Below are positions 45,641 through 55,750 of a DNA stretch of 64,000 nucleotides, one piece after another (the stretch's first letter is position 1; the number at the start of each line of letters is the position of its first letter). The notes below the pieces were generated by a model. That model saw nothing but the letters and a program-made list of their open reading frames with translations, had not been told where the DNA came from and made no database searches. The DNA is taken from NCBI GenBank assembly GCA_903872075.1, contig CAIQJF010000094.1, positions 1 through 64,000 on the forward strand, in the 5' to 3' direction. Made by a program: the position numbers and the translations under genes. The DNA is from an uncultured Caulobacteraceae bacterium. Its GTDB lineage: Bacteria > Pseudomonadota > Alphaproteobacteria > Caulobacterales > Caulobacteraceae.

Positions 45641-46294
45641 ATGACGAATCCGATGCCGGGGGGCGGAGAGTTGCGTGAGGAGTCCGTTCGGATCTCCGGC
45701 CGCGTAAAATGGTTTGATGGCGGCAAGGGATACGGCTTCATCGTTCCCGACGACGCCAGCCAAACCGAACTGAAGGATGTTCTGCTTCACATTACTTCGC
45801 TTCGGAACGCGGGGCGAGAGCAGGCGGGTGAAGGCGCGGCTATCGTTTGCGACGTGGTCAAACGACCGAAGGGCTGGCAGGTCCTCGATGTGCTGGAACT
45901 CGAAGACGTGCTGCCCGCGCCGCAAGATGACAGGCCCCGACGCATCGCTGAAGCACGCTCGATCATTTGGTCTCATGACCCCGATGCGGATCCCGACGCC
46001 GCTCTTCATAGCGCCGACCGGGCGAGCAGTCAGGCCGCGGCGCAGACTCGCCGCGCTCTCGTGCTCGACGGGGTTTCAGGACCGCTTGAAACGGCGATTG
46101 TGAAGTGGTTCAATCGCACCAAAGGGTACGGCTTCGTGGTCCGGGAAGCCTTGCCGGGGGACATTTTCGTGCACATCGAAGTGCTACGCCGTGGCGGAAT
46201 CGATGACCTGCAACCGGGCGATTCGGTCAAGGTGCGGCTGGCCGAGGGGCCGAAGGGCCTTGTTGCCGCGGAAGTCGAACTGGGCCACCTATAG
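45641..46294 (+). CDS. Double cold-shock-domain protein (CspD type)
   Basis: Length 217 residues with two cold-shock domains joined by a linker of about 70 residues. Domain 1 has RNP1 [10 protein letters not shown] and RNP2 DVLLHIT; domain 2 has KGYGFVVRE and DIFVHIE. Caulobacter has this two-domain arrangement in the stationary-phase proteins CspC and CspD, so stationary-phase or stress RNA binding is likely. It is followed by DUF192 and thioesterase genes. Confidence 0.92.
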   Translation: MTNPMPGGGELREESVRISGRVKWFDGGKGYGFIVPDDASQTELKDVLLHITSLRNAGREQAGEGAAIVCDVVKRPKGWQVLDVLELEDVLPAPQDDRPRRIAEARSIIWSHDPDADPDAALHSADRASSQAAAQTRRALVLDGVSGPLETAIVKWFNRTKGYGFVVREALPGDIFVHIEVLRRGGIDDLQPGDSVKVRLAEGPKGLVAAEVELGHL

Positions 46295-46328
46295 ACGCGG
46301 TTTGTTGCGTCGCCCGGAGTGTCTTTCA

Positions 46329-46808
46329 TTGGTTCATAGTGTTTCGCCCAAGTTTGCTGGACTTGCGGCGGTTCTGATCCTTGCGCCCCTGGGAAGCGGG
46401 ACCTCTGCGTTTGCGCGCGAGCGTCCGATGAAGGTTGAGTCGCTGGAGATCGTCACGCATGGCGGCGTGAAACGGTTCGATGTCGAAGTTGCCGACACGC
46501 CGCGTTCCCGCGAGAAGGGGCTGATGTTCAGGCGTAGCCTGGCGGCTGACCACGGGATGCTGTTCGACTTCAAGACGCCTCAGGAGGTGGCTTTCTGGAT
46601 GAAGAACACCTTGATCCCGCTGGACATGGTTTTCATTTCGGCCGACGGGCGAATCGTCTCGATCGCGGCGAATGCGCAACCGTTGTCTGAAGTGCCGATT
46701 CCGTCAGGCGGCGATGTCTTAGGTGTTCTTGAGCTGCGAGGGGGCCGAGCCGCCGAGATCGGCGCCAGGCCAGGAGATCGCGTACACGAGCGGATTTTCC
46801 ACCCGTGA
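46329..46808 (+). CDS. DUF192 secreted protein
   Basis: About 159 residues from a TTG at 46329, which gives a proper signal peptide (SPKFAGLAAVLILAPLGSG). The family part is FDVEVADTPRSREKGLMFRRSL, GMLFDFKTPQEVAFWMKNTLIPLDMVFI and a C-terminal GDVLGVLELRGG. The function of DUF192 is unknown; the domain is a small barrel, exported in many bacteria. Its stop overlaps the thioesterase start as GTGA. No in-frame ATG fits. Confidence 0.88.
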   Translation: MVHSVSPKFAGLAAVLILAPLGSGTSAFARERPMKVESLEIVTHGGVKRFDVEVADTPRSREKGLMFRRSLAADHGMLFDFKTPQEVAFWMKNTLIPLDMVFISADGRIVSIAANAQPLSEVPIPSGGDVLGVLELRGGRAAEIGARPGDRVHERIFHP

Positions 46809-47230
46809 CCGAGACGGACGACTTTGAGCCGCCCGTTGGATGGGATTTGCAACCTGGGCGAGGCCCCTTCACAACCCATAATGGTCCCTACTACCACCGT
46901 GCGGTTGATGAGGGCGTCGCCCAGGCGTTCTACGCGCGGTCCCGCCACTGCAATGGCGTCGGCCTCGTCCATGGCGGCATGCTCTCGGCGTTTCTGGACG
47001 GGCTTCTTGCGTCAGCCGCCGGCAAGGCATCGGGGGCGATCCCGGTCACAGTGCATCTCTCGATCGACTTCCTTGGGATGGGCCGCGCGCGCGAATGGGT
47101 CGTCGGTGAAGCCAAGGTGACGCGGTTGACGCGCGATCTCGCGTTTGTGGAGGGGCGGGCCAGTGTTGGTGAACGGGACCTCGTTCGCGCAAGCGCTGTG
47201 TTCAAACTCATGCGGCGCCGGTCCGATTGA
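46805..47230 (+). CDS. PaaI-type hotdog thioesterase
   Basis: Length 141 residues with GTG start. The hotdog signature is NGVGLVHGGMLSAFLDGLLASAAG, followed by VTVHLSIDFLGMGRARE. It probably hydrolyses an acyl-CoA, the acyl group being unknown. Overlaps the DUF192 gene by 4 bases. Confidence 0.88.
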   Translation: MTETDDFEPPVGWDLQPGRGPFTTHNGPYYHRAVDEGVAQAFYARSRHCNGVGLVHGGMLSAFLDGLLASAAGKASGAIPVTVHLSIDFLGMGRAREWVVGEAKVTRLTRDLAFVEGRASVGERDLVRASAVFKLMRRRSD

Positions 47231-47295
47231 ACGGCGTGTCCGTTGCGACCGGGCGCCCCCCGTGTCATGAGGGCGCCGAGAACTCCATGGATCGG

Positions 47296-47372
<77 letters not shown>

Positions 47373-47404
47373 TGGAGTACGAAGTTCAAGCGAAAGGAGC
47401 GCGG

Positions 47405-47710
47405 ATGCTGGCGCGGATTTTCAGACCGTCGAAGAACGCGATGCAATCGGGCAAGGCCAAGACGCGCCTGTGGGTGCTCTCGTTCGAGCCGGGAGCCGCG
47501 CGGCTGTCGGATCCGCTCATGGGTTGGACCCAGACCACGGACACGGACGGTCAGGTACGGCTCAGTTTTGATTCCCGCGACGCTGCGGTGGCTTACGCTC
47601 AGCGGCACGGAATCCCGTTTGAACTTCTGCCGGAACCCGAGGCGAAAAAAACCATCAAGGCCTACGCCGACAACTTCGCGTTTCAGCGGAAGCAGCCTTG
47701 GACGCACTGA
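47405..47710 (+). CDS. NDUFS4-like complex I accessory subunit
   Basis: Length 101 residues. It resembles the ETC complex I subunit family (mitochondrial NDUFS4, 18 kDa): [57 protein letters not shown] and [15 protein letters not shown]. The subunit stabilises the NADH-binding arm of complex I in alphaproteobacteria and mitochondria. AAAGGAGCGCGG precedes the ATG at 47405; an ATG at 47372 overlaps the tRNA end and is unlikely. The gene lies between two tRNAs. Confidence 0.93.
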   Translation: MLARIFRPSKNAMQSGKAKTRLWVLSFEPGAARLSDPLMGWTQTTDTDGQVRLSFDSRDAAVAYAQRHGIPFELLPEPEAKKTIKAYADNFAFQRKQPWTH

Positions 47711-47728
47711 TCGGCAGCCAGCCGATCT

Positions 47729-47805
47729 GACCCCGTAGCTCAGCTGGATAGAGCATCCGCCTTCTAAGCGGACGGTCGCAGGTTCGAATCCTGCCGGGGT
47801 CGCCA
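47729..47805 (+). tRNA. tRNA-Arg(TCT)
   Basis: A 77-base cloverleaf with acceptor GACCCCG opposite CGGGGTC, discriminator G and encoded CCA. The anticodon loop CTTCTAA in the stem TCCGC/GCGGA gives TCT, reading AGA and AGG, rare codons in such a GC-rich genome. Confidence 0.95.
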
Positions 47806-47852
47806 ACCGCCAGGCTTCCCCAACCTTGATCTGACGGTGTGAACAGCGGTGA

Positions 47853-49010
47853 TCAGAGCGTTTCCAGGGCCCTTTGCAAATCGTCGATGAGGTCCCCAGG
47901 GTCCTCTAGACCCACGCTCAGCCGAATCATCGCCCCGCCGTGCGCGGGCGGGTCAAGCCGAACGGTGAATTGCGGATCGCAGTTGAGGGCGAGGCTTTCA
48001 AAGCCTCCCCAGGAGAATCCCAAGCCGAAGAGACGCAGGGCGTTCAGGAAGCGATGAACGACGGCCTGATCCTCGGTGTCCAGAACAAAGGCGAACAGAC
48101 CGGACGCGCCGGTGAAATCACGACGCCAGAGGGCGTGGTCGATAGACGACTGCAGCGCAGGATGAAGCACGTCTCGGACCCGCGTATGGCTGGCCAGCCA
48201 ACGGGCGACCGCGAGGGCGCTGTGTTGGTGCCGATCCAGACGCGTAGGCAGGGTGCGAAGACCACGGAGCATCATGTAGGCGTCCTCGGGTGAGACAGCC
48301 CACCCGAAGTCCAGGATCGCTTCGTCCAGAGCCTGCGACATCTCAGGAGTTCGGGCGGCAGCCGATCCCATGAATACGTCGGAATGGCCTCCGACGTATT
48401 TCGTCAGCGCCTGCACCGATAGATCGACCCCATGGTCGAGTGGCTTGAAATAGACCCCGGCGGCCCAGGTGTTGTCCATCAGCGTAAGCATGCCACGGGC
48501 GCGCGCGGCGGCGGCGATCGCCGGAACATCCTGCATCTCGAAACTCAGCGATCCGGGCGATTCCAGGACGATCAGCCGAGTGGTGGGACTGCAGAGCCTC
48601 ATGAGTGAGTCAGGGTCGCAGCGGGCCGGGTAGTACCTCACGGCGACCCCGTACCGCTGAAGCACCCTGTCGCAGAAACGCCGCGTAGGTTTGTAGATCG
48701 CGTCTGTCACAAGGACTTCATCGCCGGCTCTGAGGACGCTGAGCAGAGACCCTGTCATCGCCGCCAAGCCGGAGGGGAAAAGTCTGACACAACTGGCGTG
48801 TTCAAGCTCTTCGAGACCGGCGATCAACGCCTCGTGCGACGCCAATCCCGCTCGGCCGTAGGTGGCCTGTGTGCCGTCGTAGAGGGCCTCGGCGCACGGC
48901 GCCAAGACGGTGGAGCCTTTTTGAATCGGCGGGCCCACGACCTTGAGCAGGCCGTTCGGCGCCCGGTCAGTATGCAGCAGGCGGGTCGATTCTGTTGGCC
49001 GGTCACGCAT
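47853..49010 (-). CDS. metC: Cystathionine beta-lyase
   Basis: Length 385 residues, PLP-dependent Cys/Met metabolism family. Motifs are YDGTQATYGRAGLASHEAL, the substrate Tyr stretch of the same, LMDNTWAAGVYFKPLDHG and the PLP lysine in SVQALTKYVGGHSDVFMG. It cleaves cystathionine to homocysteine, and related enzymes also release H2S from cysteine. The ATG at 49010 gives the usual start. Third gene of the cysK-sseA-metC run, 47 bases after sseA. Confidence 0.93.
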   Translation of the reverse strand: MRDRPTESTRLLHTDRAPNGLLKVVGPPIQKGSTVLAPCAEALYDGTQATYGRAGLASHEALIAGLEELEHASCVRLFPSGLAAMTGSLLSVLRAGDEVLVTDAIYKPTRRFCDRVLQRYGVAVRYYPARCDPDSLMRLCSPTTRLIVLESPGSLSFEMQDVPAIAAAARARGMLTLMDNTWAAGVYFKPLDHGVDLSVQALTKYVGGHSDVFMGSAAARTPEMSQALDEAILDFGWAVSPEDAYMMLRGLRTLPTRLDRHQHSALAVARWLASHTRVRDVLHPALQSSIDHALWRRDFTGASGLFAFVLDTEDQAVVHRFLNALRLFGLGFSWGGFESLALNCDPQFTVRLDPPAHGGAMIRLSVGLEDPGDLIDDLQRALETL

Positions 49011-49057
49011 GGTCACTCGCCCCAACTCCGACGAACACAGTGGCTCTGCATTCTCTG

Positions 49058-49900
49058 TCAGGCGTCTGTGACAACAGGGGTGTCCGTCCGCGAGCCCCAC
49101 TCGGTCCATGAGCCGTCGTAGACGGCGACATCTCCGCGGCCGAGGACAGCCAGCGCGAGGGCCAGCACCGACGCGCTTATGCCGGAACCGCACGTGGTGA
49201 TGATCGGTCTGGAGAGATCGACGCCTGCGCCCGAGAACACCTCACGAAGCGAATCGGCGGTGCGCATCACGCCGTTCTCAATGACCGCGTCCCAGGGAAC
49301 ATTGATCGCGCCGGGCATATGTCCGCCGCGAACGCCTTCGCGCGGTTCAGGCGCCTTGCCGGCGAATCGCAGGGCAGGGCGGGCGTCCACGACCTGGACG
49401 TTCGCGTCCGTCAGGGATTGCCGCACCCCCATCAGGTCCGCCACCACCTGTGGATCGGCATGGGCCTTGAACTCTCCGTGCGAGGGTTCGCGCCAGCCGG
49501 TCTCCACGGGCCGCCCCTCGGCCACCCATTTCGGCAAGCCTCCGTCCAGCACGGCCACACGCTCGTGACCCATGGCGCGGAAGTTCCACCACACGCGGGG
49601 CGCTGAAAAGACGCCGGTGGCGTCATAGACAACCACCAGCGACTGCGGCTCCACGCCCAGCCGACGCACCGCTGTGGCGAAGTCGGAAGCGGTCGCCATC
49701 ATGTGCGGCAAATCGCTTGAATGCTCTGAAATCGCATCGATGTCGAAGCGCACCGCCCCTGGAATATGTGCGGCGGCATATTCCGCGGCGGGGTCACGTG
49801 GGCTGCCGGGCATGAACCAACTGGCGTCGAGAATCACCAGGGAAGCGTCGTCAGTGTGCTCCGCCAGCCATGCGGTGGAGACGAGGGGGGCGAACGTCAT
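49058..49900 (-). CDS. sseA: 3-mercaptopyruvate sulfurtransferase
   Basis: Length 280 residues with two rhodanese domains. The catalytic loop CGSGISAS lies in the second domain and matches the mercaptopyruvate type (CGSGVTA), not the thiosulfate type (CRKGVT). Other stretches are VVYDATGVFSAPRVWWNFRAMGH and VDARPALRFAG. It makes pyruvate and a persulfide. Its ATG overlaps the cysK stop (ATGA), so the proteins are translationally coupled. Confidence 0.93.
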   Translation of the reverse strand: MTFAPLVSTAWLAEHTDDASLVILDASWFMPGSPRDPAAEYAAAHIPGAVRFDIDAISEHSSDLPHMMATASDFATAVRRLGVEPQSLVVVYDATGVFSAPRVWWNFRAMGHERVAVLDGGLPKWVAEGRPVETGWREPSHGEFKAHADPQVVADLMGVRQSLTDANVQVVDARPALRFAGKAPEPREGVRGGHMPGAINVPWDAVIENGVMRTADSLREVFSGAGVDLSRPIITTCGSGISASVLALALAVLGRGDVAVYDGSWTEWGSRTDTPVVTDA

Positions 49901-50907
49901 GATAGCCAAGGCGGGGTCGGAAGACCCCGCTCCCTGAGAAACGCCGGGTTGAAGAGTTTGCTTTGATATCGTGAACCGTAGTCGCAGAGGATGGTCACAA
50001 TCGTGTGGCCCGGCCCAAGATCACGGGCAAGGCGCATGGCGCCGGCAACGTTGATGCCGGTCGATCCGCCCATGACCATGCCCTCGTGTTCGGCAAGTTC
50101 GAAGATCACCCGCATCATCTCGTCATCATCGATACGATAAGGGAAGTCGACGGCAAGGCCTTCAAGATTGGCGGTGATGCGCCCCTGGCCTATGCCTTCT
50201 GAAATCGACGCGCCTTCGGCTTTGAGGCGATTATGCGCGTACCACTCATATAGCGATGCGCCGCCTGGATCCGCCAAGCCTATCGCAACGCTCGGATTTC
50301 GCGCTCTGAGAGCCTGGGCGACACCCGCCAGCGTCCCGCCGGAGCCGACGGCGCAGATGAAGCCGTCGACCTTGCCGTCGGTCTGCGCCCAGATTTCGGG
50401 CCCGGTCGTTTCCACATGAGCCTGTCGATTGGCGGTGTTGTCGAACTGGTTGGCCCAGATCGCGCCCGCCGGCTCGCGCTCTGCGAGTTCGGCGGCTAGG
50501 CGCCCCGAGTATTTCACATAGTTGTCCGGGTTGGCGTAGGGGACCGCATCGACCTCGACGAGGGTCGCGCCCATCAGCCGAATGGCGTCCTTCTTTTCCT
50601 GACTCTGGGTGCGCGGGATCACGATCGTGGTGGAATAGCCCAGCGCCGAACCGACCATCGCAAGGCCGATCCCGGTATTGCCTGCCGTCCCTTCGACAAT
50701 GCGCCCACCTGGTCGCAGCAGCCCGCGTTTCTCGGCGTCGCGAATGATGTAGAGGGCGGCACGGTCCTTGACCGATTGTCCCGGGTTCATGAATTCGGCC
50801 TTGCCGAGAATTTCGCAACCTGTCGCATCGCTCGCGCGTCGCAGACGGATCAGGGGCGTGTCACCGATAGCGTCGACGACGCTCGCGCGAATTGACGGTT
50901 TCGACAT
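49897..50907 (-). CDS. cysK: Cysteine synthase
   Basis: Length 336 residues, PLP fold type II. The PLP lysine is Lys47 in NPGQSVKDRAALYI; the substrate loop is VEGTAGNTGIGLAMV; the phosphate-binding loop is AVGSGGTLAGVA. It makes cysteine from O-acetylserine and sulfide. It starts the sulfur cluster with sseA and metC, which suggests common control of cysteine and sulfide turnover. Confidence 0.93.
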   Translation of the reverse strand: MSKPSIRASVVDAIGDTPLIRLRRASDATGCEILGKAEFMNPGQSVKDRAALYIIRDAEKRGLLRPGGRIVEGTAGNTGIGLAMVGSALGYSTTIVIPRTQSQEKKDAIRLMGATLVEVDAVPYANPDNYVKYSGRLAAELAEREPAGAIWANQFDNTANRQAHVETTGPEIWAQTDGKVDGFICAVGSGGTLAGVAQALRARNPSVAIGLADPGGASLYEWYAHNRLKAEGASISEGIGQGRITANLEGLAVDFPYRIDDDEMMRVIFELAEHEGMVMGGSTGINVAGAMRLARDLGPGHTIVTILCDYGSRYQSKLFNPAFLRERGLPTPPWLS

Positions 50908-50961
50908 TCCCCTTCCTTCGCGAGCCTTCGGCTCCGACGCAAGCGCAAACCGCGTTGGAGG

Positions 50962-52254
50962 TCAGGTGCGTTGAAGACTCAGTTGCACGACGTCGGTCCG
51001 TCCGGTGCGGAACGCCGCCTCGCAATAACGCAGGTAGAAGTTCCAGAGTCGCCTGAACCGGTCATCGAAGCCAAGGCCCTTAATGTCTCCCCAGGCGGCT
51101 TCGAAACGGACCGCCCATTCCGCAAGGGTATCTGCGTAGTTCTGGCCGAACCTGGCGATTTCCCTCCACTCGAGACCCGCCCGCGCGGTCTCTTCGCGCA
51201 GCCGCCTCTCACTCGGCAGCATGCCGCCCGGAAAGATGTATTTGCGCATGAAATCCGACCGGGAGCGGTAGACGTCGAAAAGTTCGTCGCGAATGGTGAT
51301 GATCTGCAGCCCGGCTTTGCCGCCCGGAGCCAGGACATTGCGAACCTTGGCGAAATAGGCCGGCCAGTAAGCCTCACCCACGGCCTCGAACATTTCGATC
51401 GAGGCGACCCTGTCATAGTCTCCCTCGATGTCGCGATAGTCGACCAGCCTGATGTCTGCGCGCTCGGCAAGGCCCTGATCGAAGAGGCGCTTCCTCGCGA
51501 AATCGTACTGCGAGGGCGAAATGGTCACGCCGGTGACTTTCGCGCCGATCTCACGCGCGGCGAACTCCGCGAAACCGCCCCAGCCACAGCCGATCTCCAG
51601 CACGTGATGGTCCGGGCGCAGGTCGATCTGCTTTGCCAGGGAGGCATATTTGAACCGCTGCGCGTCCGCCAGGGCCTGACCAGGATGCTCATAGAGCGCG
51701 GAGGAGTAGGTCATGCTCGAGTCGAGCCATCGCTGGTAGAACGCATTTCCCAGGTCATAGTGCGCATAGATATTACGTCGGGATCCCGACTTGGAATTGT
51801 GATTGAACAGGTGGGCGACGAAATTGATCGCCCGGATGATCGGGTTGCCTTCGACCAGTTTCTCCAGGCGATCGAAGTTGTGCGTGAAGACTTCAAGGAG
51901 GGCGGCGAGGTCGGGCGTGTCCCACTCTCCAGCCATGTAGCCTTCACCGAAGCCGATGTCTGCGGCGGCCAGCACCCTGGAGACGAACCGAAAATCACGA
52001 ACGATCAATGTGCCATCCGGACCTGGCGCGCTGCCGTCGATACGCAAGGCCCGCCCGGACGGCAGCACGAAGGTCAGGGAGCCGAAATCCCATTTGCGAC
52101 GTGAGATTGCCACAGCCGTGCGGAACGCGGCGGGCGCCGCCCGGAGCTCGGGATCACCGAGTTTGACCTCGGACAAGGTCTCGTTCGGGCCCAGCCACAC
52201 TGCCCGGGGGCGGCCGGCGAGGGCGGACAATGCGGCGTCGTCAGCGGTCGTCAT
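50962..52254 (-). CDS. cfa: Cyclopropane-fatty-acyl-phospholipid synthase
   Basis: Length 430 residues. SAM motif VLEIGCGWGGFAEFAAREIG, with YDLGNAFYQRWLDSSMTYSSA and SIEMFEAVGEAYWPAYF, corresponds to the Cfa family. It methylates double bonds of membrane phospholipid acyl chains, a stress and stationary-phase adaptation. The 5' end overlaps the photolyase stop by four bases (ATGA), so both may belong to one transcript. Confidence 0.93.
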   Translation of the reverse strand: MTTADDAALSALAGRPRAVWLGPNETLSEVKLGDPELRAAPAAFRTAVAISRRKWDFGSLTFVLPSGRALRIDGSAPGPDGTLIVRDFRFVSRVLAAADIGFGEGYMAGEWDTPDLAALLEVFTHNFDRLEKLVEGNPIIRAINFVAHLFNHNSKSGSRRNIYAHYDLGNAFYQRWLDSSMTYSSALYEHPGQALADAQRFKYASLAKQIDLRPDHHVLEIGCGWGGFAEFAAREIGAKVTGVTISPSQYDFARKRLFDQGLAERADIRLVDYRDIEGDYDRVASIEMFEAVGEAYWPAYFAKVRNVLAPGGKAGLQIITIRDELFDVYRSRSDFMRKYIFPGGMLPSERRLREETARAGLEWREIARFGQNYADTLAEWAVRFEAAWGDIKGLGFDDRFRRLWNFYLRYCEAAFRTGRTDVVQLSLQRT

Positions 52255-53681
52255 CGAATTCTCTCATAGGCGGCCAGAGCTCTTGTTCGCGCCTCGGCAT
52301 GGTCAACGATGGGTTCAGGATAGCTGACCCCCAGGCGTATGCCGCAGGCGGCCAGCACGGCGGTGGGGGCCCGCCAGGGTTGATGGATAAACCGGCTGGG
52401 CGCCGTTGCAAGCTCCGGAACCCAGCGCCTCACGTAAACACCGTCGGGATCGAATTTTTCCCCCTGAAGCACCGGATTGAACACCCGGAAATAGGGGGCC
52501 GCGTCTGCTCCCGAACCGGCCACCCACTGCCAACCAGCGACATTGTTGGCAAGGTCTGCGTCCACCAGGGTGTCCCAGAACCAGCGCTCGCCCAGTTGCC
52601 AATCCAACAGGAGGTGTTTGACCAGGAAGGAGGCGACGATCATCCGAACGCGGTTATGCATCCAGCCTGTCGTCCAGAGTTCCCGCATGCCGGCGTCGAC
52701 GATAGGGTAGCCGGTGCGGCCGGACTGCCAGGCCGCCAGCGCCCTGCGATCCTGACGCCAGGGGAACCCTCCGAATATCGGGTTCAGCGGGCTGTGTTCC
52801 ATATCTGACGCATGGAACAGCAGTTGGTAGTTGAAGTCCCTCCAACCGATCTCGCGCAGGAACGCCTCCGAGCCCGCCGTCGGCGCGCCCGACCGCTCCT
52901 CGTCCCGACGTATGACATCCACGATCTGGCGGGGACTGATCTCTCCAAAATGGAGGTGAGGCGATAGGCGGGAGGTGCCCGACCGGTCGGGGCGATTGCG
53001 CTCGTCTTGGTAGGCGTTCAGTCGCGATCCGAGAAAGGTTTTGAGGGCGTCGAGTGCGCCCGTCTCGCCGGGGCGCCAGCCGGCGAATCCGCCTGACCAG
53101 TCCGGCGCGCGGGGGTGAAGCGCCCAGGCGTCAATCGGGTCCGAGGCTAGCGGCGCCGGATTGGCGCGGAGTTTTTTGACCACCGGCGCTGGTCCACACA
53201 TGTCGATCCGCACCCTGGCCGCCCGCCAGTATGGCGTGAACACCCGATACGGGGTTCCGCTGCCTGTCTTCACCGTCCAAGGCTCGTTGAGCATCCCCCC
53301 GGCGAACGAGAGCGCCTCCACCCCGCCAGCGTTAAGGTCCGCCTTGATACGGGTGTCGCGGACGATGGAGGCCTGATCGTAGAGCCGGTTCCAATAGACG
53401 GCCTTCGCGCCGGATTCGGCCACGAGGCGCTTAAGGACCTCCGCCGCGCCGCCGCGTCTGAGCACCAACGGCGCCCCTAGGCGATTGAGGTCTTCGGCCA
53501 GGCTGCGAAGCGACTTGTCCAGCCACCAGCGGGACGCAGCGCCGGGGGGCCGTCCGCCGACGCCTTCGTCGAAGATGTAGAGCGGGATGACCGGGCCGTC
53601 GCGCGAGGCGGCGGCGAAAAGCGCTTCGTTGTCGGCCAGCCGGAGGTCCTTGCGGAACCAAACTACCGTCGGCGGGGACAT
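52251..53681 (-). CDS. phrB: Deoxyribodipyrimidine photolyase
   Basis: Length 476 residues, with the antenna-binding N-terminal domain ([20 protein letters not shown]) and the FAD-binding C-terminal domain. In the latter [18 protein letters not shown] and [20 protein letters not shown] are diagnostic for CPD photolyases of class I. It repairs UV dimers with light. It is the first gene of the phrB-cfa pair, divergent from kdsA. Confidence 0.93.
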   Translation of the reverse strand: MSPPTVVWFRKDLRLADNEALFAAASRDGPVIPLYIFDEGVGGRPPGAASRWWLDKSLRSLAEDLNRLGAPLVLRRGGAAEVLKRLVAESGAKAVYWNRLYDQASIVRDTRIKADLNAGGVEALSFAGGMLNEPWTVKTGSGTPYRVFTPYWRAARVRIDMCGPAPVVKKLRANPAPLASDPIDAWALHPRAPDWSGGFAGWRPGETGALDALKTFLGSRLNAYQDERNRPDRSGTSRLSPHLHFGEISPRQIVDVIRRDEERSGAPTAGSEAFLREIGWRDFNYQLLFHASDMEHSPLNPIFGGFPWRQDRRALAAWQSGRTGYPIVDAGMRELWTTGWMHNRVRMIVASFLVKHLLLDWQLGERWFWDTLVDADLANNVAGWQWVAGSGADAAPYFRVFNPVLQGEKFDPDGVYVRRWVPELATAPSRFIHQPWRAPTAVLAACGIRLGVSYPEPIVDHAEARTRALAAYERIR

Positions 53682-53778
53682 CGGCCTCTCGTTTCTGTCA
53701 ATTGCGCGGAATCTTGCGCCGACGGCATTCCGTCTGCACTTGTACGGCGATCGCCGTACAGCGGATCAAGGAGTGTTC

Positions 53779-54639
53779 ATGTCTCAGCAACCCAATTTGG
53801 TGGTGCTCGTCGGGGAGACGGCGCGGCGGCCCGTCCGGATGGGCAACGCCGAGCGTCTCTCGGTAATCGCGGGGCCTTGCCAGATGGAGAGCCGTCAGCA
53901 TGCCCTTGAGACAGCGTTCGCCCTGGCAGAAATCGCCGAACGGCTCGATATCGGCCTGATCTATAAATCCTCTTTCGACAAGGCCAACCGCACCTCAGGC
54001 AAGAGCGCCCGTGGCATCGGCCTCCTTGAGGCCCTGCCGATCTTCGCCGAGGTTCGCGAAGCCACCGGACTGCCAACGATCACCGATGTGCATGAGTCGG
54101 CGCACTGCGCACCCGTGGCGGAGGCTGTGGATGTCTTGCAGATCCCGGCCTTCCTCTGCCGTCAGACGGACCTCATTGTCGCGGCGGCGCGGACCGGCGC
54201 GGCGCTTAATATAAAGAAGGGACAGTTTCTCTCACCGTGGGAGATGGCGAATGTCATCGCCAAGGCGACGGAGGCGGGCAACCCGAACGTCATGGCCTGC
54301 GAGCGTGGCGTCTCGTTCGGTTACAATATGCTCGTGTCCGACATGCGCGCCCTGCCAATCATGTCGCGGATCGGCTGCCCGGTGGTGTTCGACGCCACGC
54401 ATTCGGTGGCCCTGCCTGGCGGGCAAGGGGACCGTTCAGGGGGGCAGAGGGAGTTCGTGCCGGTTCTGGCGCGCGCAGCGGTGGCGGTGGGTGTTGCGGC
54501 CGTCTTTCTTGAGACCCATCCCGACCCGGACCATGCTCCCTCCGACGGTCCCAACATGGTTCCCTTGTCCGAGTTGGAGTCATTGCTGCGGACTCTTTTG
54601 GATTTCGATCGACTGGCGAAAGGCCTCGCTCTGTGTTGA
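53779..54639 (+). CDS. kdsA: 3-deoxy-8-phosphooctulonate synthase
   Basis: Length 286 residues from the ATG at 53779, after CAAGGAGTGTTC. It joins phosphoenolpyruvate with arabinose 5-phosphate to give KDO 8-phosphate for lipopolysaccharide. Motifs are [39 protein letters not shown] and [12 protein letters not shown]. The neighbouring hldD gene also serves the LPS inner core. Confidence 0.96.
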   Translation: MSQQPNLVVLVGETARRPVRMGNAERLSVIAGPCQMESRQHALETAFALAEIAERLDIGLIYKSSFDKANRTSGKSARGIGLLEALPIFAEVREATGLPTITDVHESAHCAPVAEAVDVLQIPAFLCRQTDLIVAAARTGAALNIKKGQFLSPWEMANVIAKATEAGNPNVMACERGVSFGYNMLVSDMRALPIMSRIGCPVVFDATHSVALPGGQGDRSGGQREFVPVLARAAVAVGVAAVFLETHPDPDHAPSDGPNMVPLSELESLLRTLLDFDRLAKGLALC

Positions 54640-54742
54640 ACGCTATCTCGCGCAATGGGTGCTGGCCGTCAGGCAGTGCGGCGCCGACGCCGTGCGCGGC
54701 CGTTGACCCCGCCGCCGTGTCTGCGGCAACGGAGATCCAGCC

Positions 54743-55741
54743 ATGACGCCGCTCAAAGTTCTGGTGACCGGCGGAGCCGGATTCATCGGTTCCAATATCG
54801 TCGCTACACTTTGCGACGACGGGCACGAGGTTTCAGTCTGTGATCGTCTCCGTGACGCGGCTTGCGGCAAGTGGCGCAATCTCTCAAAGCACGCGATCGA
54901 TGACCTCACACCGCCTGAACACCTGTTCCGTTGGCTTGAGGGCAACGGCTCGGGCCTGGACCTGATCGTACATATGGGAGCCGTGTCGTCGACGCTTGAG
55001 CCCGACGCCGACAAGATCATCAGCAACAACTTCCAGCTCTCGCGTTCACTTTTCGATTGGTGCGCAGCCCATGGGGTCAGACTCATTTACGCGTCGTCCG
55101 CGGCCACCTATGGGGACGGCGCTTTGGGTTTTGAGGACTCTATGGATCTCGGACGCCTTCAGGCGTTGCGCCCTCTGAACCCCTACGGTTGGTCGAAGGC
55201 GCTTTTCGACGTCTTCGCGCAGAGGCGAACCGCGGTCGGACGGGCGCCGCCGCAGTGCGCCGGCCTCAAGTTCTTCAACGTCTACGGCCCGAACGAGGGC
55301 CACAAGGGTGAGATGCGGTCTGTCGTCGCCAAGATCTGGCCGAGTGTCGCCGCCGGGGAGAGCGTTCAGCTCTTTCGATCTCATCGTGTGGGCTACGCGG
55401 ACGGAGGACAGCTTCGCGACTTCGTCTATGTGCGCGACGTGGCGGCGTGCATCGCCTGGCTCGCCGGCAATCCGGAGGTGAATGGTCTGTTCAACCTCGG
55501 GTCGGGAACGGCCAGAACCTTCGCGGATCTGGCGGGAGCCGTTTTTGCGGCGGCTCTGCGGGAGCCACGGATAGACTATATAGACATGCCCCAGGCCATG
55601 CGCGGCGCGTATCAATATCACACCGAAGCGCCCATGCGACGCTTGCGAGAGATAGGGTGGCGTGCGCCGATGACGGCGCTGGAGGATGGAATCGCCGACT
55701 ATGTCCGAGAATATCTTTCTCAATCAGATAGCTATCGCTGA
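54743..55741 (+). CDS. hldD: ADP-L-glycero-D-manno-heptose 6-epimerase
   Basis: Length 332 residues, short-chain dehydrogenase/epimerase fold. NADP site VTGGAGFIGSNIVATL; catalytic SSAATYGDG and the Tyr/Lys pair of NPYGWSKALFD; FNVYGPNEGHKGEMRSV is specific for HldD. It makes the L-glycero form of ADP-heptose for the LPS core. GGAGATCCAGCC precedes the ATG. The next gene starts within a few bases of its stop. Confidence 0.95.
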   Translation: MTPLKVLVTGGAGFIGSNIVATLCDDGHEVSVCDRLRDAACGKWRNLSKHAIDDLTPPEHLFRWLEGNGSGLDLIVHMGAVSSTLEPDADKIISNNFQLSRSLFDWCAAHGVRLIYASSAATYGDGALGFEDSMDLGRLQALRPLNPYGWSKALFDVFAQRRTAVGRAPPQCAGLKFFNVYGPNEGHKGEMRSVVAKIWPSVAAGESVQLFRSHRVGYADGGQLRDFVYVRDVAACIAWLAGNPEVNGLFNLGSGTARTFADLAGAVFAAALREPRIDYIDMPQAMRGAYQYHTEAPMRRLREIGWRAPMTALEDGIADYVREYLSQSDSYR

Positions 55742-55750
55742 TTGTGGCGC

